Source of the DNA: Protopterus annectens
Lineage: Eukaryota > Chordata > Ceratodontiformes > Protopteridae
Length of the DNA stretch: 64,000 bases
NCBI RefSeq assembly: GCF_019279795.1
Contig: NC_056745.1
Location: 512,059,006-512,123,005 of the forward strand
Direction of reading: 5' to 3'
Shown one piece after another: positions 31,370 to 41,949 of this stretch. The notes under the pieces are model-generated. The model worked only from the letters and a program-made list of their open reading frames with translations. It was not told where the DNA came from and made no database searches. How positions within the stretch are numbered: position 1 is the first letter of the stretch; every line of letters starts with the position of its first letter. The position numbers were made by a program, and so were the translations under genes.

Positions 31370-32110
31370 AGGCTTAGAAATGGGATGTCAGGGAGCTGAC
31401 CTGCCCTGGGGAAGAAAGGCTTTCATTATTGTCAGTCTTGTCCTGCAACCCAGAAATATTTTGTCTTGTTCTGGTGTCAAGGATGATTTTGGGAGATTGA
31501 GGATGAACCCCAGACTTTGTAGTAGGCACACAGTGAACTCTAGATGGATTTATAGGGCTTCTTTGCAGTCTGCTAGGATGAGGATATTGTCTAGGTAGGG
31601 ATAAATCTAAATCCCCCCGTGTTCTGCAATAGGCAATGGCCAGTGTCAGACATTTTGTGAACACACTGGGGGCAGTGGACAAAGTAAAAGGGAAAGCAGT
31701 AAATTGGAAACAAGAGGATGGTCCAGAGAAATGTAAACTTTCTGTGGGAGAATAGAATGGCTATGTGCAAGTAGGATTCTTTCAGGTTGAGTGTGGCCAT
31801 GAAGGCCTTGGCCGCTATGAGAGGGAGTAAACTTGGAAGGAACATTCTGAAGGTGGGCACTTTTAATAGGTTTAAGAAGGACAAGTCTAGAATGAGTCTC
31901 CATGGTACATATTTTTTGGGGACTAGGAATAGTCTTGAATAGAAACCCTTTCCTTCTTGTCCTGTGAAGAGGTGTCTGATTTTTTTGGGGAAAGGGGACA
32001 CCCCTTAAGGGTGGCCTTGCTTTCCAGGAGAGTAAGCATCCTTTTTGGATAATAGTCAGAACCCATTTGTCTGTGGTGATGGTTTTCCAAAAGGGGAGGC
32101 AGTGGGAGAG
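31370..32110 (-). pseudogene. Reverse transcriptase, element F
   Basis: RT pieces: KKIRHLFTGQEGKGFYSRLFLVPKK-type sequence at about 31950 (given here only as the GFYSRLFLVPKK core), WRLILDLSFLNLLK, AFMATLNLKESYLHIAI (motif A with Asp-to-Asn in TLDL). At about 31600 the catalytic motif in the frame after a stop is IYPYLDNILI, so the second Asp is Asn. Motif B (STAPSVFTKCL) is at 31680. Nonfunctional. Confidence 0.83.
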
Positions 32111-33920
32111 GCGGGAGGAAATGGGAAGGAGGGCAAGGCAGTAACTCATTATTGGGGCCTCCTCTGTCTTGAAAGGGCTGTCTAGAGGGAGGCTGAGAGG
32201 CAGCTGGCCTGGTAGGGGTTTGTCTTCTGGTTCCTCTTCTTTGCCTGGAAGAGGTAGGTCAAGCAGAGGGTGGGTTTCGTGTGACAAATGTGGCCTTGGC
32301 AGGGTAATTTCTGTAATAGTTGGGAATTGGGGACTCCAAGAGATGCTTGATGTCTTGCAATTCCTTGCTCTTTTCCTGCAGATTTCTGAACAGATCTGCT
32401 GATGGTTTGCCGAACAGGAAATTGGGGTCCAGGAAGGTATCGAAGATTTTAGACTTGAAATCTTCAGGTAAGTGTTGCAGACAAAGCCAGGAGTATCTCC
32501 CGAGAAGCCAGGCAGATGCTGCAGTACGAGCAGAGGCCTCTGCAGCATCGCAGTTGCATCTAATTGAGTGTCTGGCTACTTGGACAGCCAGGGAAAGTTT
32601 GGAAGAGATGTCAGCTTTTGTGGGGCAGTCAGGAGTAGCAGTCAGCAGAGTAGTGACTTGAGAGACCAGGTCCAAAGCACATCTAGTCAAATGGGTTTGA
32701 TACCTGATGGCTCTAAAAACCAATGTGGAAGAGGTGTAGACGTTTCCAATTCTAGCCACTGTTTTGCTGTCTCTGTCCACAGGCAAGAGAGTCTGGATTG
32801 TTTATCTGGTGAGATGGCAATCACAGCAGGATCTGCCAGGGAGGCTTGACTAAAAATTTTTGATCGGGCACCTTGTAGAAGCAGTCTGGCCTCTTAGGGG
32901 TAGGTGGCTGAGAATCTGGTGTCTTTGATGCAGAGGCAAAGGCATCTAAATAGTCAGGGATGACAGGTGGAATGGCAGAAGAGGAGGGGGATTCCACTTG
33001 CAAAAGCTCAAAATACCTCTTGTGTATCAGACATTTGTGAGGTGTCCCATTTAAAGTATTCTTTTATATTGGTGATGGTTACACCAAAGGTGATATCCTC
33101 GGGGGGGGTCCTCCCTCAATCGACTCATCTGGTGAATAATACACTTGTGGAGAGGCAATTTGGGAAGTGTAAGAAATTGATTCCCAGAAGAGGAGTAATA
33201 AGTCTCTAGCTTTTCTTCCCTCTCTTGTGAGGCAAGTGGTGGAAGAAAAGAGGCAGAGGAAGGGTAGCTCGAGAAGAGGCAGAGGGCCAGAAAGGCCTGC
33301 ATTAAGGAAAAGGTGAAAGTCTGCCAAACAAGCAGGCCTTTTGCGGGTGTAGCCAGATGTTTAGGGTTTTTTTCTTTCTTTTTGACTGGTGTAGACTTAG
33401 GAGTAGGCCTGGAGTCGGATGCCTGGCTAATGGTAGCAGTGTCTGGTGGAGGGATCCTGGCCAGAGGCCCAACTGTGTCTGGCTCCCCCTCGACCTCAGC
33501 GGTAAGCCAGTGTCTGGGTTGGCTCCAGGGATGTGCCGGACAACTGTGAAGCGGCTTCCTCCAAAGTCGCCGTAGAAAAAGACAGGTCCGGACATCCCTC
33601 AACTCATAAACCTGTAGCTGGCAGGGCGTTGGACAGCGGAGCGGCAGAGGAAGAAGGCCTAGGAAACTTGGCCTTCTTTCGTGGAGGTTCAGTCGAGGCC
33701 TGCGGGAACGGATCCATCCTAAGAGCTAATTTTTTAAGCCACTGGTTTTCCAGGTAGAGATTTAGAGTGATCAGACAGCTGCGAAGGGTCTTAGGAATGA
33801 AAGATTGGCAGACAGCAAGCGTTGTGATTGTGCTCCCGGTCTAAGCAAAAAACACAATGGTAGTGTGTCTTTAAGGGGTTTCTGGTGCCCCCATTAGCAT
33901 TTGCCTTTTTTTGCTGACAT
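32110..33920 (-). pseudogene. Gag, element F
   Basis: ATG at 33920: MSAKKGKC followed by a stop; the zinc knuckle near 33830-33870 is decayed (CFLL and an HN-type remnant). A proline-rich middle is at 33602-33050 with ESIEGGPP and acidic remnants. The C-terminal block 32786-32259 is open for 175 codons: IGNVYTSSTLVFRAI, CNCDAAEASARTAAS, LDPNFLFGKPSADLF and SPIPNYYRNYPAKATFV. It overlaps a 300-codon alternative frame (32548-31646) that runs on into the RT N-terminus. Confidence 0.82.
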
Positions 33921-34061
33921 CGGTTAAGGATTGCTACAACAAAACCAAGCTTTAGAAAGAAATTAAAGAAAACCCCAACGGTGCTTAGCTTTTAGACGTC
34001 TTGCGGTGAAGGAGCGAAGCACACAATGCAGCCGTCCACGGCTGAAAAGTTCTGAGGTCTG

Positions 34062-34226
34062 TGCATGCAGATGTCACATTCAATGTCCCTGGTTTATGGC
34101 TGTATGTGTGACGTCCCACGCAACTACAACAGCCAAGCTGAAGCTTTTGTATAGGAGCAGACGTACGGGTCTTGACTGAGGCAGAAAATCCCCCAACAAG
34201 AATACTGCAACATAGGAATAGGAGAA
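34062..34226. repeat. Left ITR of element F
   Basis: Inverted partner of 28841-29030, ending gcaacataggaataggagaac. TATA-like position near 34093 is degraded (tttatgg); the CRE half gacgtc is at about 34110-34115. The shared leader motif ccccaacggtgctta is at 33973-33987. Confidence 0.83.
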
Positions 34227-36250
34227 CATCAGGATTTTACTACACACACTTCGTTTCTCTTCCCTTTTTGTTATGGGTGCTATAAATCCTTGCTTGGGCC
34301 AGAAGGTTTTGCACTTGAGCCTCAGTTTTATCTGATCTTTTGGTACAGGAGAATGTCTTGAAAACTTTTGTACAAAACACATTTCACAGCCTCATTTTAT
34401 GAGGTGTAATACCTACTTGCGCCATGTGATTTGAAGCCAATGGGGAAAAACAGGGACACCTTGCCTACTGCTTTGGGAGGCGGTAGTGAGGACTTTCTGG
34501 GAGGATGACAAGGAGGTACTCTGCTGAATGAGCTGTTCCCTACTGGGACCCTGAGAGTGGGCACCTTCAAGCCTTCCTCTGGAGTCAGTTTGGCACTTTC
34601 AAGAAAGCTTTCCTTTCTTCTCTTTGCAGCCTTTCCCTCTAATCTGTTGTTGGGGCTGGCAGCAAACTAATGGGATAGCTCCTCAGACATTGGTGAGAGC
34701 CTACAAAAAAACTTTGTCAGTCTTGCATGGTCTGCTTTTTCCTCCAGTTTCTTACCCATTTTTCTTATAGCTGGGGACACGAAGTTCTTGTCAAAAGAAG
34801 CATCAAGGATTGCTGACTTTACATGCTCAGAAAGGGTCTGTTCCTTCAGCCAAGCATGCCTCCTGACAGTTCCCATGACACCTATCCTATTAGATGCACA
34901 CAAGGCACTAAAGCCACACAAAGGAATACTTGGCCACCTGGGAGCTGGTGTTTCACAACTCTAGCATTTCCCTGTAAAGTCCTCATCTTCAATCTCATCT
35001 GCCTTCTACTTTAATCTAGGAAGGCTTTATGGTACTTAATCATATGAAACCAGTCAGTTTAGTGGCTTCAGAGCAAGGGCAGCGTAAGTGTAAGTTTCTA
35101 AAACAGTCCACCCTGTTTTCAATCAATTGAAAGCAGATTCCTGGAATAGTAGTACATACTTCGGAATATAAAGACACCACTTCTGATATGCTGCATGGTT
35201 CTTATGCAGGTGAGACTGTCTGACTCAAGCAATTTGCAGAAGCAGTTAGGCTTCCATGAAGAACGGGACTGCAAATTTGGTTGGAGGGACTGTCAAGAGA
35301 CACCACTACCCAGTATCTCAAGTAATGGAGAAATAGCAAAAGGCTGACACTATTAGCCCAAAACACTGCCTAAATCTTCTCAGAGCATTCCTTAGCTTCC
35401 CAGTTAAAGGAATCTTCTCTTGTGGAGAGCACTCCCAAAAGGAAAGGTCCTCATGGGGTGAGGCCAAGACCGGTGTCAGATTCAGTATAGGATCCCTGTA
35501 AGAGCTGGTTAACACATGCAAACGTCTTCCTCAAAGTCTGAGGAATCAAAGGTGTTTGTGTGGTAGAAATGGTACTTAGGCCTATGCAAAAAAAGCTGGG
35601 ACAAACGGAACTAACTGCTTAGATTCTGGTGGTTTGAGCCTCTATTTGGGTGTGGAGTCAGACCTCAGGACATGGAAGCCACAGCCTATACCCAGAACCC
35701 AGGAATCTATTACTCGACAAATACAGGGGATGCCAACCTCCCCCTCAGTAACTAGTATACCACAGTTTCAAAAGCTAGGGATAGCAGCTCCATACCAGAC
35801 TGATGCCTAAAATGTCACAGTTCGAGTGGAAGCTACGACTGAAACAGGCATGGCAGTCTCTAGAGGTATTGCACCAGAGGCCCCTGCAGCACAGATGTCA
35901 CCCTAAGCAGCTGTGGAAGTGTCAAGTCAGTTGATTATAGAACCTTCCCTCAGAGGGCTGATACTGAAATATTCAGTTACGTTAGCATGCCTTCTTTGAA
36001 TGCTTTTCTTTAACTGTGTGGGGACTTGCAGATATAAAAGCACATCACAGACACATGTGAACTTTTTGCTCCAAACACCTTTCTAGGGATTTGGTCCAAT
36101 CTTTATCACGTGGGAGTTAAAAATATGCACTAGGGACAGCTGGGCATTTCCTTTGGAACAGGCAAATTAACAGTGGAACTCCCCTAACGTAATTTGTTTA
36201 CCACACTAATTTGCTTTCCCTGACATCCACAAAATACTAATAGCAGTCAG
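34227..36250 (-). pseudogene. Gag of old DIRS element E
   Basis: The 34921-34667 stretch carries HAWLKEQTLSEHVKSAILDA and ASFDKNFV, closely paralleling HAWLKEQSLPVHVKAKLLDA of element L, so E belongs near family 2. At 35521-35318 DPILNLTPVL, LSFWECSPQEK and LTGKLRNALRRF match the acidic block and FGETLHTLREHF. About 34230-34650 is the gag/RT spacer. The zinc knuckle is not recognisable. Many stops. Confidence 0.7.
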
Positions 36251-36512
36251 AGTTCCCCAATGGGATATTTATCCGATCTTTCTGACTTCTAAACTGGCCT
36301 GGTGTGCTGTACAATGCACACACAAATAGAACTCTGACAAGAACTGAAAACGGTGCCAGCCATCAATCCCTCATACAACCCACATCTTGACATCAAAAGG
36401 GGAGAGTGCCTGCCAGGATGTGGAAGGAGAGATTGGTTATCTGGGCTAGTCTCGGGACTCAGCATGGTAGAAGTCCAGAGAGTCAATACTGCAGCAGTGA
36501 ACTACAAACATT
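36251..36512. repeat. Left ITR region of element E
   Basis: Starts with ttccccaatgggatattta, the degraded form of the leader motif seen at 60408 and 62849, and ends near caatactgcagcagtgaact, resembling gatgactgcaacagtgaaac of K and L. Diverged; the end point is approximate. Confidence 0.55.
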
Positions 36513-38782
36513 CACCTTTCAATAAAAAGTATCTGCATGCATCTTTAAACATGTGAAAAGTATTCTGTTTAAGTAAATATGTAAAATCTTACACCAAATG
36601 TGTTGGTCTAATGGAATCTCCTCCATGCCCTGCAATAACATTAACGTGCAGGAAGGAGATAATCACCGATAGGGCAAATGCTAATAAGGCTCAACAGAAC
36701 ATACAAAAAATTCCAACACTATTAGGCAATAACTAATCTATTAAGACTCAGTCTGGCAAAACAAAGTGGAAGTATCAACTCTGTCCTGCTGGCACACTAA
36801 CATTAGTGCAGAACATCTGGAGGTACAGATATGACTTCCACATTATGGAGATTAACCTAAACCTGTTCTGTGGAAAAAGCTTTTTACATTTCCTTAAATG
36901 TCTATATGAATGAAGCATGAAAATGCCTGCTGAAAAAGTTGTAAGATTCAGTGCACATGTTAAAGGCCTATGTACCACTGTGCTACTGCAAATAAAATGG
37001 AACTTTTGGTGACTTATCTGCTGTTTAACTAATGCCAGATAACTGAAAGACTGTAAAAGCAGTTCCTGAGCACAAGCGGAGGCGGTTAACATTTGCGAAG
37101 GAAAACCATCTACAAGACAGCAGCTAAACAAGTTCAAGGCCAGAAGCTATACGTGTGACGGTTTTACAACTGGGTTACAGATAGGGAGGGACCCAGCAGT
37201 TGTGACCTACCAGGAATACAGCAAGTCCCATTCCTTTCTCCCCCCATACAGAACTGATAAAATTAGTCAGACAGGACTAGAATGCTGTATGGATGAATTG
37301 TAGACCAGAGGATTGTAGTGATGGGAATACTGCTGCAGAGTGCCTGCCCACTGTTTAGTTCTCTTCAATGGCCAAGTCTAAACAACCATTTCGCAGATAA
37401 ACAGCGTTGCAGAAGTTTTTTGGGGGGACGATGTGGGAAGGATTTAAGAGTGACCAAGTAAGCAGAAAGTTGGCATCATCAGGATAAAGGCAAACAAAAG
37501 CTGGAGAATGTAGAAAACCCACAACTTTGGTGTGAACTTTTAGCCAAGGGAAATGAAACTGATGGTAACAATACAAAAAAATCCAGAGGTGGGGATCACA
37601 CCTGAAACAGACAAAGATCAGTTGGACAGGACAGCTGCAACAGCAACAATACTGGGGTGAATCCTTAGTGGCACAGACTTAAAAAGATGCAATACACCCT
37701 GAACACTGGGTGGCCATCTGGAGAAGATTTAAAGAAAGGGACATCGGGGTTGCTGGACAAAATCTAGAGAGAAGGCATCAGAAATATCTGCAGGAAGAAC
37801 TATGACTAAAGACAACACCTCTTTTCAACGGAGCCAAGAACAGAGGGTTGATGACATCAATGCCAGTTTGTCAATGACAGTAGATGGTGCTTCCTTAACA
37901 AGAGGAACGGATACAGCACAAACCAAAGACTACTGTAGGGAGTAACCACTCACTCAATGGACGCGCAAGGACTTCACAGTAAAGGATGGCTACCGACAGA
38001 CTGGATCAGAATGAATACTAGAAAAGAGAGGCACTCTAGGACAGGGAAAGAAAAGTTAAATGGAAACTAAGGACAACGGTGGTGGGAGGCAGATACATGG
38101 CAAACAAAATCTTAGTTGACACATCCTGCCATTAAGCAAATGGAAGTCTGCTGCCCACATCATTACTTCTATGAGATGTACAATCCCAGCACTACTCATT
38201 AGGGATGTATCACAGCAGACAGATGCTAGTATTTCCAAGACTAAGTTCACAATCCAAGGTTTGAGCAATCTATGCAACAGAATCAATGTTGCAGCAGACT
38301 GTCCACACTTACTGGTCTCAGCCTGCAGCAGCTTCTTGGGAAGCAAAATAAATGCAGTTAGTCTTTATGAGTACTGATACAGCAGGAAAGTAATCCCAAA
38401 GGTACCTCTATAAGGAGACCTGCTCCAACAATGCAAGTCTGGAAAAAGAGGAAATGAAAGTTCCATGTTCAACCCCCCCCCCCCCCCATGAGATCCTCCA
38501 TGAACATACAGCCATTAGGAAATAGTAAACTGCATTCTTGTATCCCTGCCACATCTGTGAAATTATTGGGTATCGATATTCAAAGTCAAGTCCCGACACT
38601 CCTGAACTGTAGTGACCCTGGGAAGAATAAAAGATGTACAAACCTGCACGGACAGAGCACAATACCTCCAAGAAAAAGTGTCAGACAGTTGTCATGAAGT
38701 GAAGTTCATGAAGAAACCTGCAAGCCTGCTAACTGTGCACTGGGGTGCACAAGACATCTTTAATAGGCTCAGAACAAAGGAA
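36513..38782 (-). pseudogene. Heavily degraded region with weak DIRS traces
   Basis: A terminal-repeat-like start (gtaaaatcttacaccaaatg at 36581) and a possible ICR trace (gggaatactgctgcag at 37321) are followed by an LLKPWIVNLVLEIL segment (38270), which matches the PWDLNFVLEIL block of the recombinases. A 17-C run lies at 38470-38487. The remainder cannot be assigned. Probably an ancient DIRS copy whose 5' part may continue at 48287-48435; this is a guess. Confidence 0.4.
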
Positions 38783-38985
38783 AGTTGTGCAAAATCTTAC
38801 TATAACCATAGATGTCCTTCCCTTCCATGCTGCAGTATTCTACTTGTAGGTTTACCCTTCTTCCTCTCAAATTCATCTGGCCAGGTTTCCAAAGATTTTC
38901 AGTCCCTCTTGGTGCGGACGTTTGACGTGGCTGCAGGAACGTGGGCCATAAGAGTGACATCTGGACGCACCAGCCCTCAGAACAT
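38783..38985. repeat. Right ITR of element H
   Basis: Begins agttgtgcaaaatcttacta; inverted partner at 48113-48286 (tttggaaacctggccagac there). The minus-strand flank is TTCCTTTGTT. Confidence 0.82.
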
Positions 38986-39064
38986 AGTAAAAGCCCCAGT
39001 CGGAGCCAATCCTGTAGGTGCATAGCCTGTCCACTGTCGACCAGGAGAGCAAGTGCAGTCATAT

Positions 39065-39180
39065 AATAGGGGAAGGAATACTGCAACATGGAAGAGGACA
39101 TCCATGGTTATGGTAAGATTTTACACAATTTTTCTATGTCCTTCTATTTCAATGTTGTAGTATTCTACTTGGGGGTTAGT
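39065..39180. repeat. ICR of element H
   Basis: ggaatactgcaacatggaag, ggttatggtaagattttaca, caatttttctatgtccttct, then gttgtagtattctacttggg. Intact layout. Confidence 0.82.
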
Positions 39181-39184
39181 GCAA

Positions 39185-40230
39185 AGCTCACCGAGGATTG
39201 GGAAGTGGCCTAGATGAAGTTTCCAGGAATCCGTGCAAGATAGCCCTGGCAAACTCCACCCTCACTCTGCAGATATGGTCCAGTTTGCAGTGCTTGGTGA
39301 AAGTGTGTACTGAGGACCAAGTGGCTGCCTCAAGTATGGAGTTGGTGTCTAGCCCTATAAAAAAGGCTCCAGAAGAGGCCATTGCTCTGGAGTGGGCCTT
39401 GACATTGGCCTGCAAGGTGTTCCCATGGTGTAGGTAACAGAAAGAAATGGCCCGGGAGATCCAGGCCGAACTCGCACCTTTCCCCAAGGCCCTGGGGTGG
39501 AAGAAGACAAACAGCTGGCCAGATTTCCTAAAGGGTTTGGTTTTATGTAGATAAAACCTAAGTTATCTGTTGACATCTAGGGAATGAAGCACTCTCACTA
39601 TTCCCCTGTGGGTTTGGGAAAAAGGTGTGCAGCTGGATGGCCTGGTTCAAGGATAGAGCATTCACTACTTTGGGAATGAATGACTGGTTTGTCCTGAGGG
39701 TCACCCTGTCCAGGTGGAAGATTAGGAAAGGTGGTGTATGTAGCCATAAGAGCTTGCAATTCTGAAACCCTTCTGGCAGAAGTCAGAGCTACCAGTAAGT
39801 TTTCCATGTGCAAAATTTTAAGGAGCCTTGTCTGCTGGCTCAAAAGGGGCTAGGGTGAGTTTTTCTATAACATAGTTAAGGTCCCAGGGAGGGGGAGACC
39901 GTTTCCTGGGTGGTCTCAAGTGTAATGCATCTTTTAGGAAAAGTTTGGAGGGGAGTCTGTATGCAAGGTGTGGATCCAGGGGAAGGCAGGCAGAGATAGC
40001 AGACAAGTGTGCCTTCAGGGATGAGTAAGACAACCCTGTCTGCTTGAGTTCACACAGGTATGACAGGATGAGAGGCATATCCCTTTCCAGCAGGTCCAAC
40101 TGTTTTTTGTGACACCAGATAGGATTTCCTTGTGTTGGGTTTCCTGACCTCCTGCAGGACAGTGAGCACATCCTCTTTATATAGGTGTCTAAAGGGGATC
40201 AGAATCTTATCAGCCACAGGGTGATGCAAG
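39185..40230 (-). pseudogene. Tyrosine recombinase, element H
   Basis: N-terminus KILIPFRHLYKEDVLTVLQE with KPNTRKSYLV at 40230-40110. PWDLNYVIEKLTLAPFEPAD at about 39870, then ALTSARRVSELQAL at about 39790 (first Arg kept). The His box at about 39400 is AHSRAMASSG, missing Thr. The Tyr box is TFTKHCKLD at about 39300, Tyr changed to Cys. These are two separate lesions in the catalytic set. Confidence 0.82.
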
Positions 40231-40460
40231 GATTGCCACTGTGGGTGTACCTGAGTTCCCTTGTGCTGTGTGAGAAGGTCCACTGGGAAGGGGGGGGGGG
40301 GATGCATACAGGAATTTCCTCTTCCAGATTATCGAGAAGGAATCTGTTGCTAATGCCTTGAGGTCTGGTGTCCTGGTGCAGTAGCCAGGGAGTTTTCTGT
40401 TTATGGAGAAGGCGAACAGGTTTATTTGTGTAACAGCCCACCTGTGGACCATATTCAAGA
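40231..40460 (-). pseudogene. Dam-methyltransferase-like domain, element H
   Basis: MVHRWAVTQINLFAFSINRKLPGYC, given here as the core QINLFAFSINRKL, then SFSIIWKRKFLYASPPPLP (ASPP where the loop is AFPP), then an 11-G run at 40284-40294 and a frameshift. Element I is inserted just upstream, in the RNase H-to-MT linker. Confidence 0.6.
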
Positions 40461-40470
40461 AAAAAAAAAA

Positions 40471-40650
40471 GTTGAGTCTTACCATAACGTTCCATCTGAG
40501 TTGATTATCTTCCAGTCATCATTGATTGGTTCGGTTCCGAGACCTCGGAACTGAGTCGGACTTATACTAAGCTTGCGTGCACCAAAAACTCTCAAGCTAA
40601 GCTGCTACCCACAATGCCCTTAGCTCAGTTACCTCAGATCAAGTTTGCAT
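40471..40650. repeat. Right ITR of element I
   Basis: Begins gttgagtcttaccataacg and includes aagcttgcgtgcaccaaaaa, matched in inverted form at 44700-44870. It is preceded by 12 A, that is a T tract after the end on the minus strand. Its only likeness to family 1 is the TTACCATAAC stretch. Confidence 0.87.
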
Positions 40651-40758
40651 GCAATAGAGAAAAAATAAGCCAGAGGCCATCTCTGTGCAGAAACCCTAAT
40701 ACACCCCGAAGACCCAGAAGATCCACCAGGAACCTTAGGAGGGGGTCGGTGGGAGGGT

Positions 40759-40856
40759 GTGATGACTGGAAGAAGATCAACAATTCAAATGGAACGTTAT
40801 GGTAAGACATAACTTCTTTACCTGAAGTTAATAATCTTCCTATTCATCACTGAAGG
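40759..40856. repeat. ICR of element I
   Basis: gatgactggaagaagatcaa, aatggaacgttatggtaaga (complement of right end), cataacttctttacctgaag, then taataatcttcctattcatc (complement of left end). Confirms element I as a true DIRS-type unit. Confidence 0.87.
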
Positions 40857-40894
40857 GACAGAGTCCCCAGCTACTTGGAGAACCTGGGTGGCCC

Positions 40895-41900
40895 TTATGG
40901 AAGAACATTCCTGAGAACCATTGAACTAAAGGCTGCTCTTCCCCTGGAGATCAGATCCAATTTGTAATGTTTGATAAAAGTATGGGGCTTAGACCAAATG
41001 GCAGCTGCACAAATGTCATCCATGGAGGCCCTAGAATGGAAGGCACCAGATGCTGCAATAGCTCTAGTCGAGGGAGATTGGATTTGGCCCGGCTTAGATC
41101 CCTCCATAAGTGAATATGTAAAGGAGATGCAATCCCTGAGCCACTTAGACAAAGTAACTTTTGATACTGCACCTCCCACTCTAGGGTCTGCAAAGGAAAT
41201 GAAAAGCTGGTCTGACTTGCGGAATGATTTCGTTCTGTCCAGATAAAAGCGTAATGGTCTATGAACATCCAGGAAATGTAGGCAGTATTCTCCCTTGTTG
41301 GAGTAATCTGGGAAAAACACGGAGCTCAATAGACTGGTTAATGGAAAAATCTGAAACCACTTTGGGGAGGAAGGATGGGTTAAAATCAAAGTGATACTCT
41401 GTCCTTATGAAAGATCAGATAAGGGCTCTTGATGCATAATGCTTGTAATTCCGAAATATGTATTGCTGAAGTTATAGCCACCAGGAATAAGCACTTCCAA
41501 GATAAGAATTTTAGATCATTGGTGGCAGCCGGTTCAAATGGGGGGCAGAGAGCCTGCAGAACCCAGGACAAATTCCATGCCTCCACTGACTGTCTGCTGG
41601 GAGGCCTTATGTGAAAAATACCCTTGAGGAAGGTCTTGCAAAGACTAGGGGAGATAAGTGGTACTCCTTCAGAACCGTTATGGTAGTTGGAAATAGCTGC
41701 TAGACGGACTCAAATGGTACAAGCCGAGGCACCTTTGTCAAACAGCTCAGCCAAATAATGCATAGTGGCTACAGGGGCTGAGAACGGGTCTAGCTCCTGA
41801 TTACGTGACCAAATAGAGAACCTCTTCCATTTGTCCTTGTAAAGTTTTCTGGTGGATGGTTTATGAAAAGCCAAAATAATATCCCGGACAGGTGAAGAAA
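40895..41900 (-). pseudogene. Tyrosine recombinase, element I
   Basis: The N-terminus at 41890-41800 reads VRDIILAFHKPSTRKLYKDK and RFSIWSRN. PSRQSVEAWNLSWVLQAL is at 41600, then AITSAIHISELQAL (the first Arg position, usually SARRVSEL, reads SAIHISEL, so it is lost). QSPSTRAIAASGAF at 41080 has Pro for the catalytic His. IWSKPHTFIKHYKLDL at 41000 keeps the Tyr. C-terminal 164 codons (41389-40895) are open. Sequence divergence from B, D and K marks a separate family. Confidence 0.83.
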
Positions 41901-41949
41901 GGTTTTCTTGCCTGGTAACTGCAAAAGTGGAGAGGAAAGCAATCGGGCA

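Larger units (their letters stand above)
28841..34226 (-). mobile_element. DIRS-like element F, family 1
   Basis: A 5.39-kb element, closest in ITR sequence to B and D. Right ITR 28841-29030, ICR 29175-29275, YR, MT-like, RNase H, RT, gag, left ITR 34062-34226. It splits element E. RT reads YLDN, and the recombinase box is HS-R with the Thr codon gone, so it is inactive. Confidence 0.9.

Noticed and set aside
31646..32548. 300-codon minus-strand open frame as a separate gene
   Set aside because: It is the alternative frame across the gag C-terminus and RT N-terminus of element F; only its second half matches RT.
36513..38782. A further complete DIRS element
   Set aside because: Only one short recombinase block and vague terminal traces are visible; a full structure cannot be supported.
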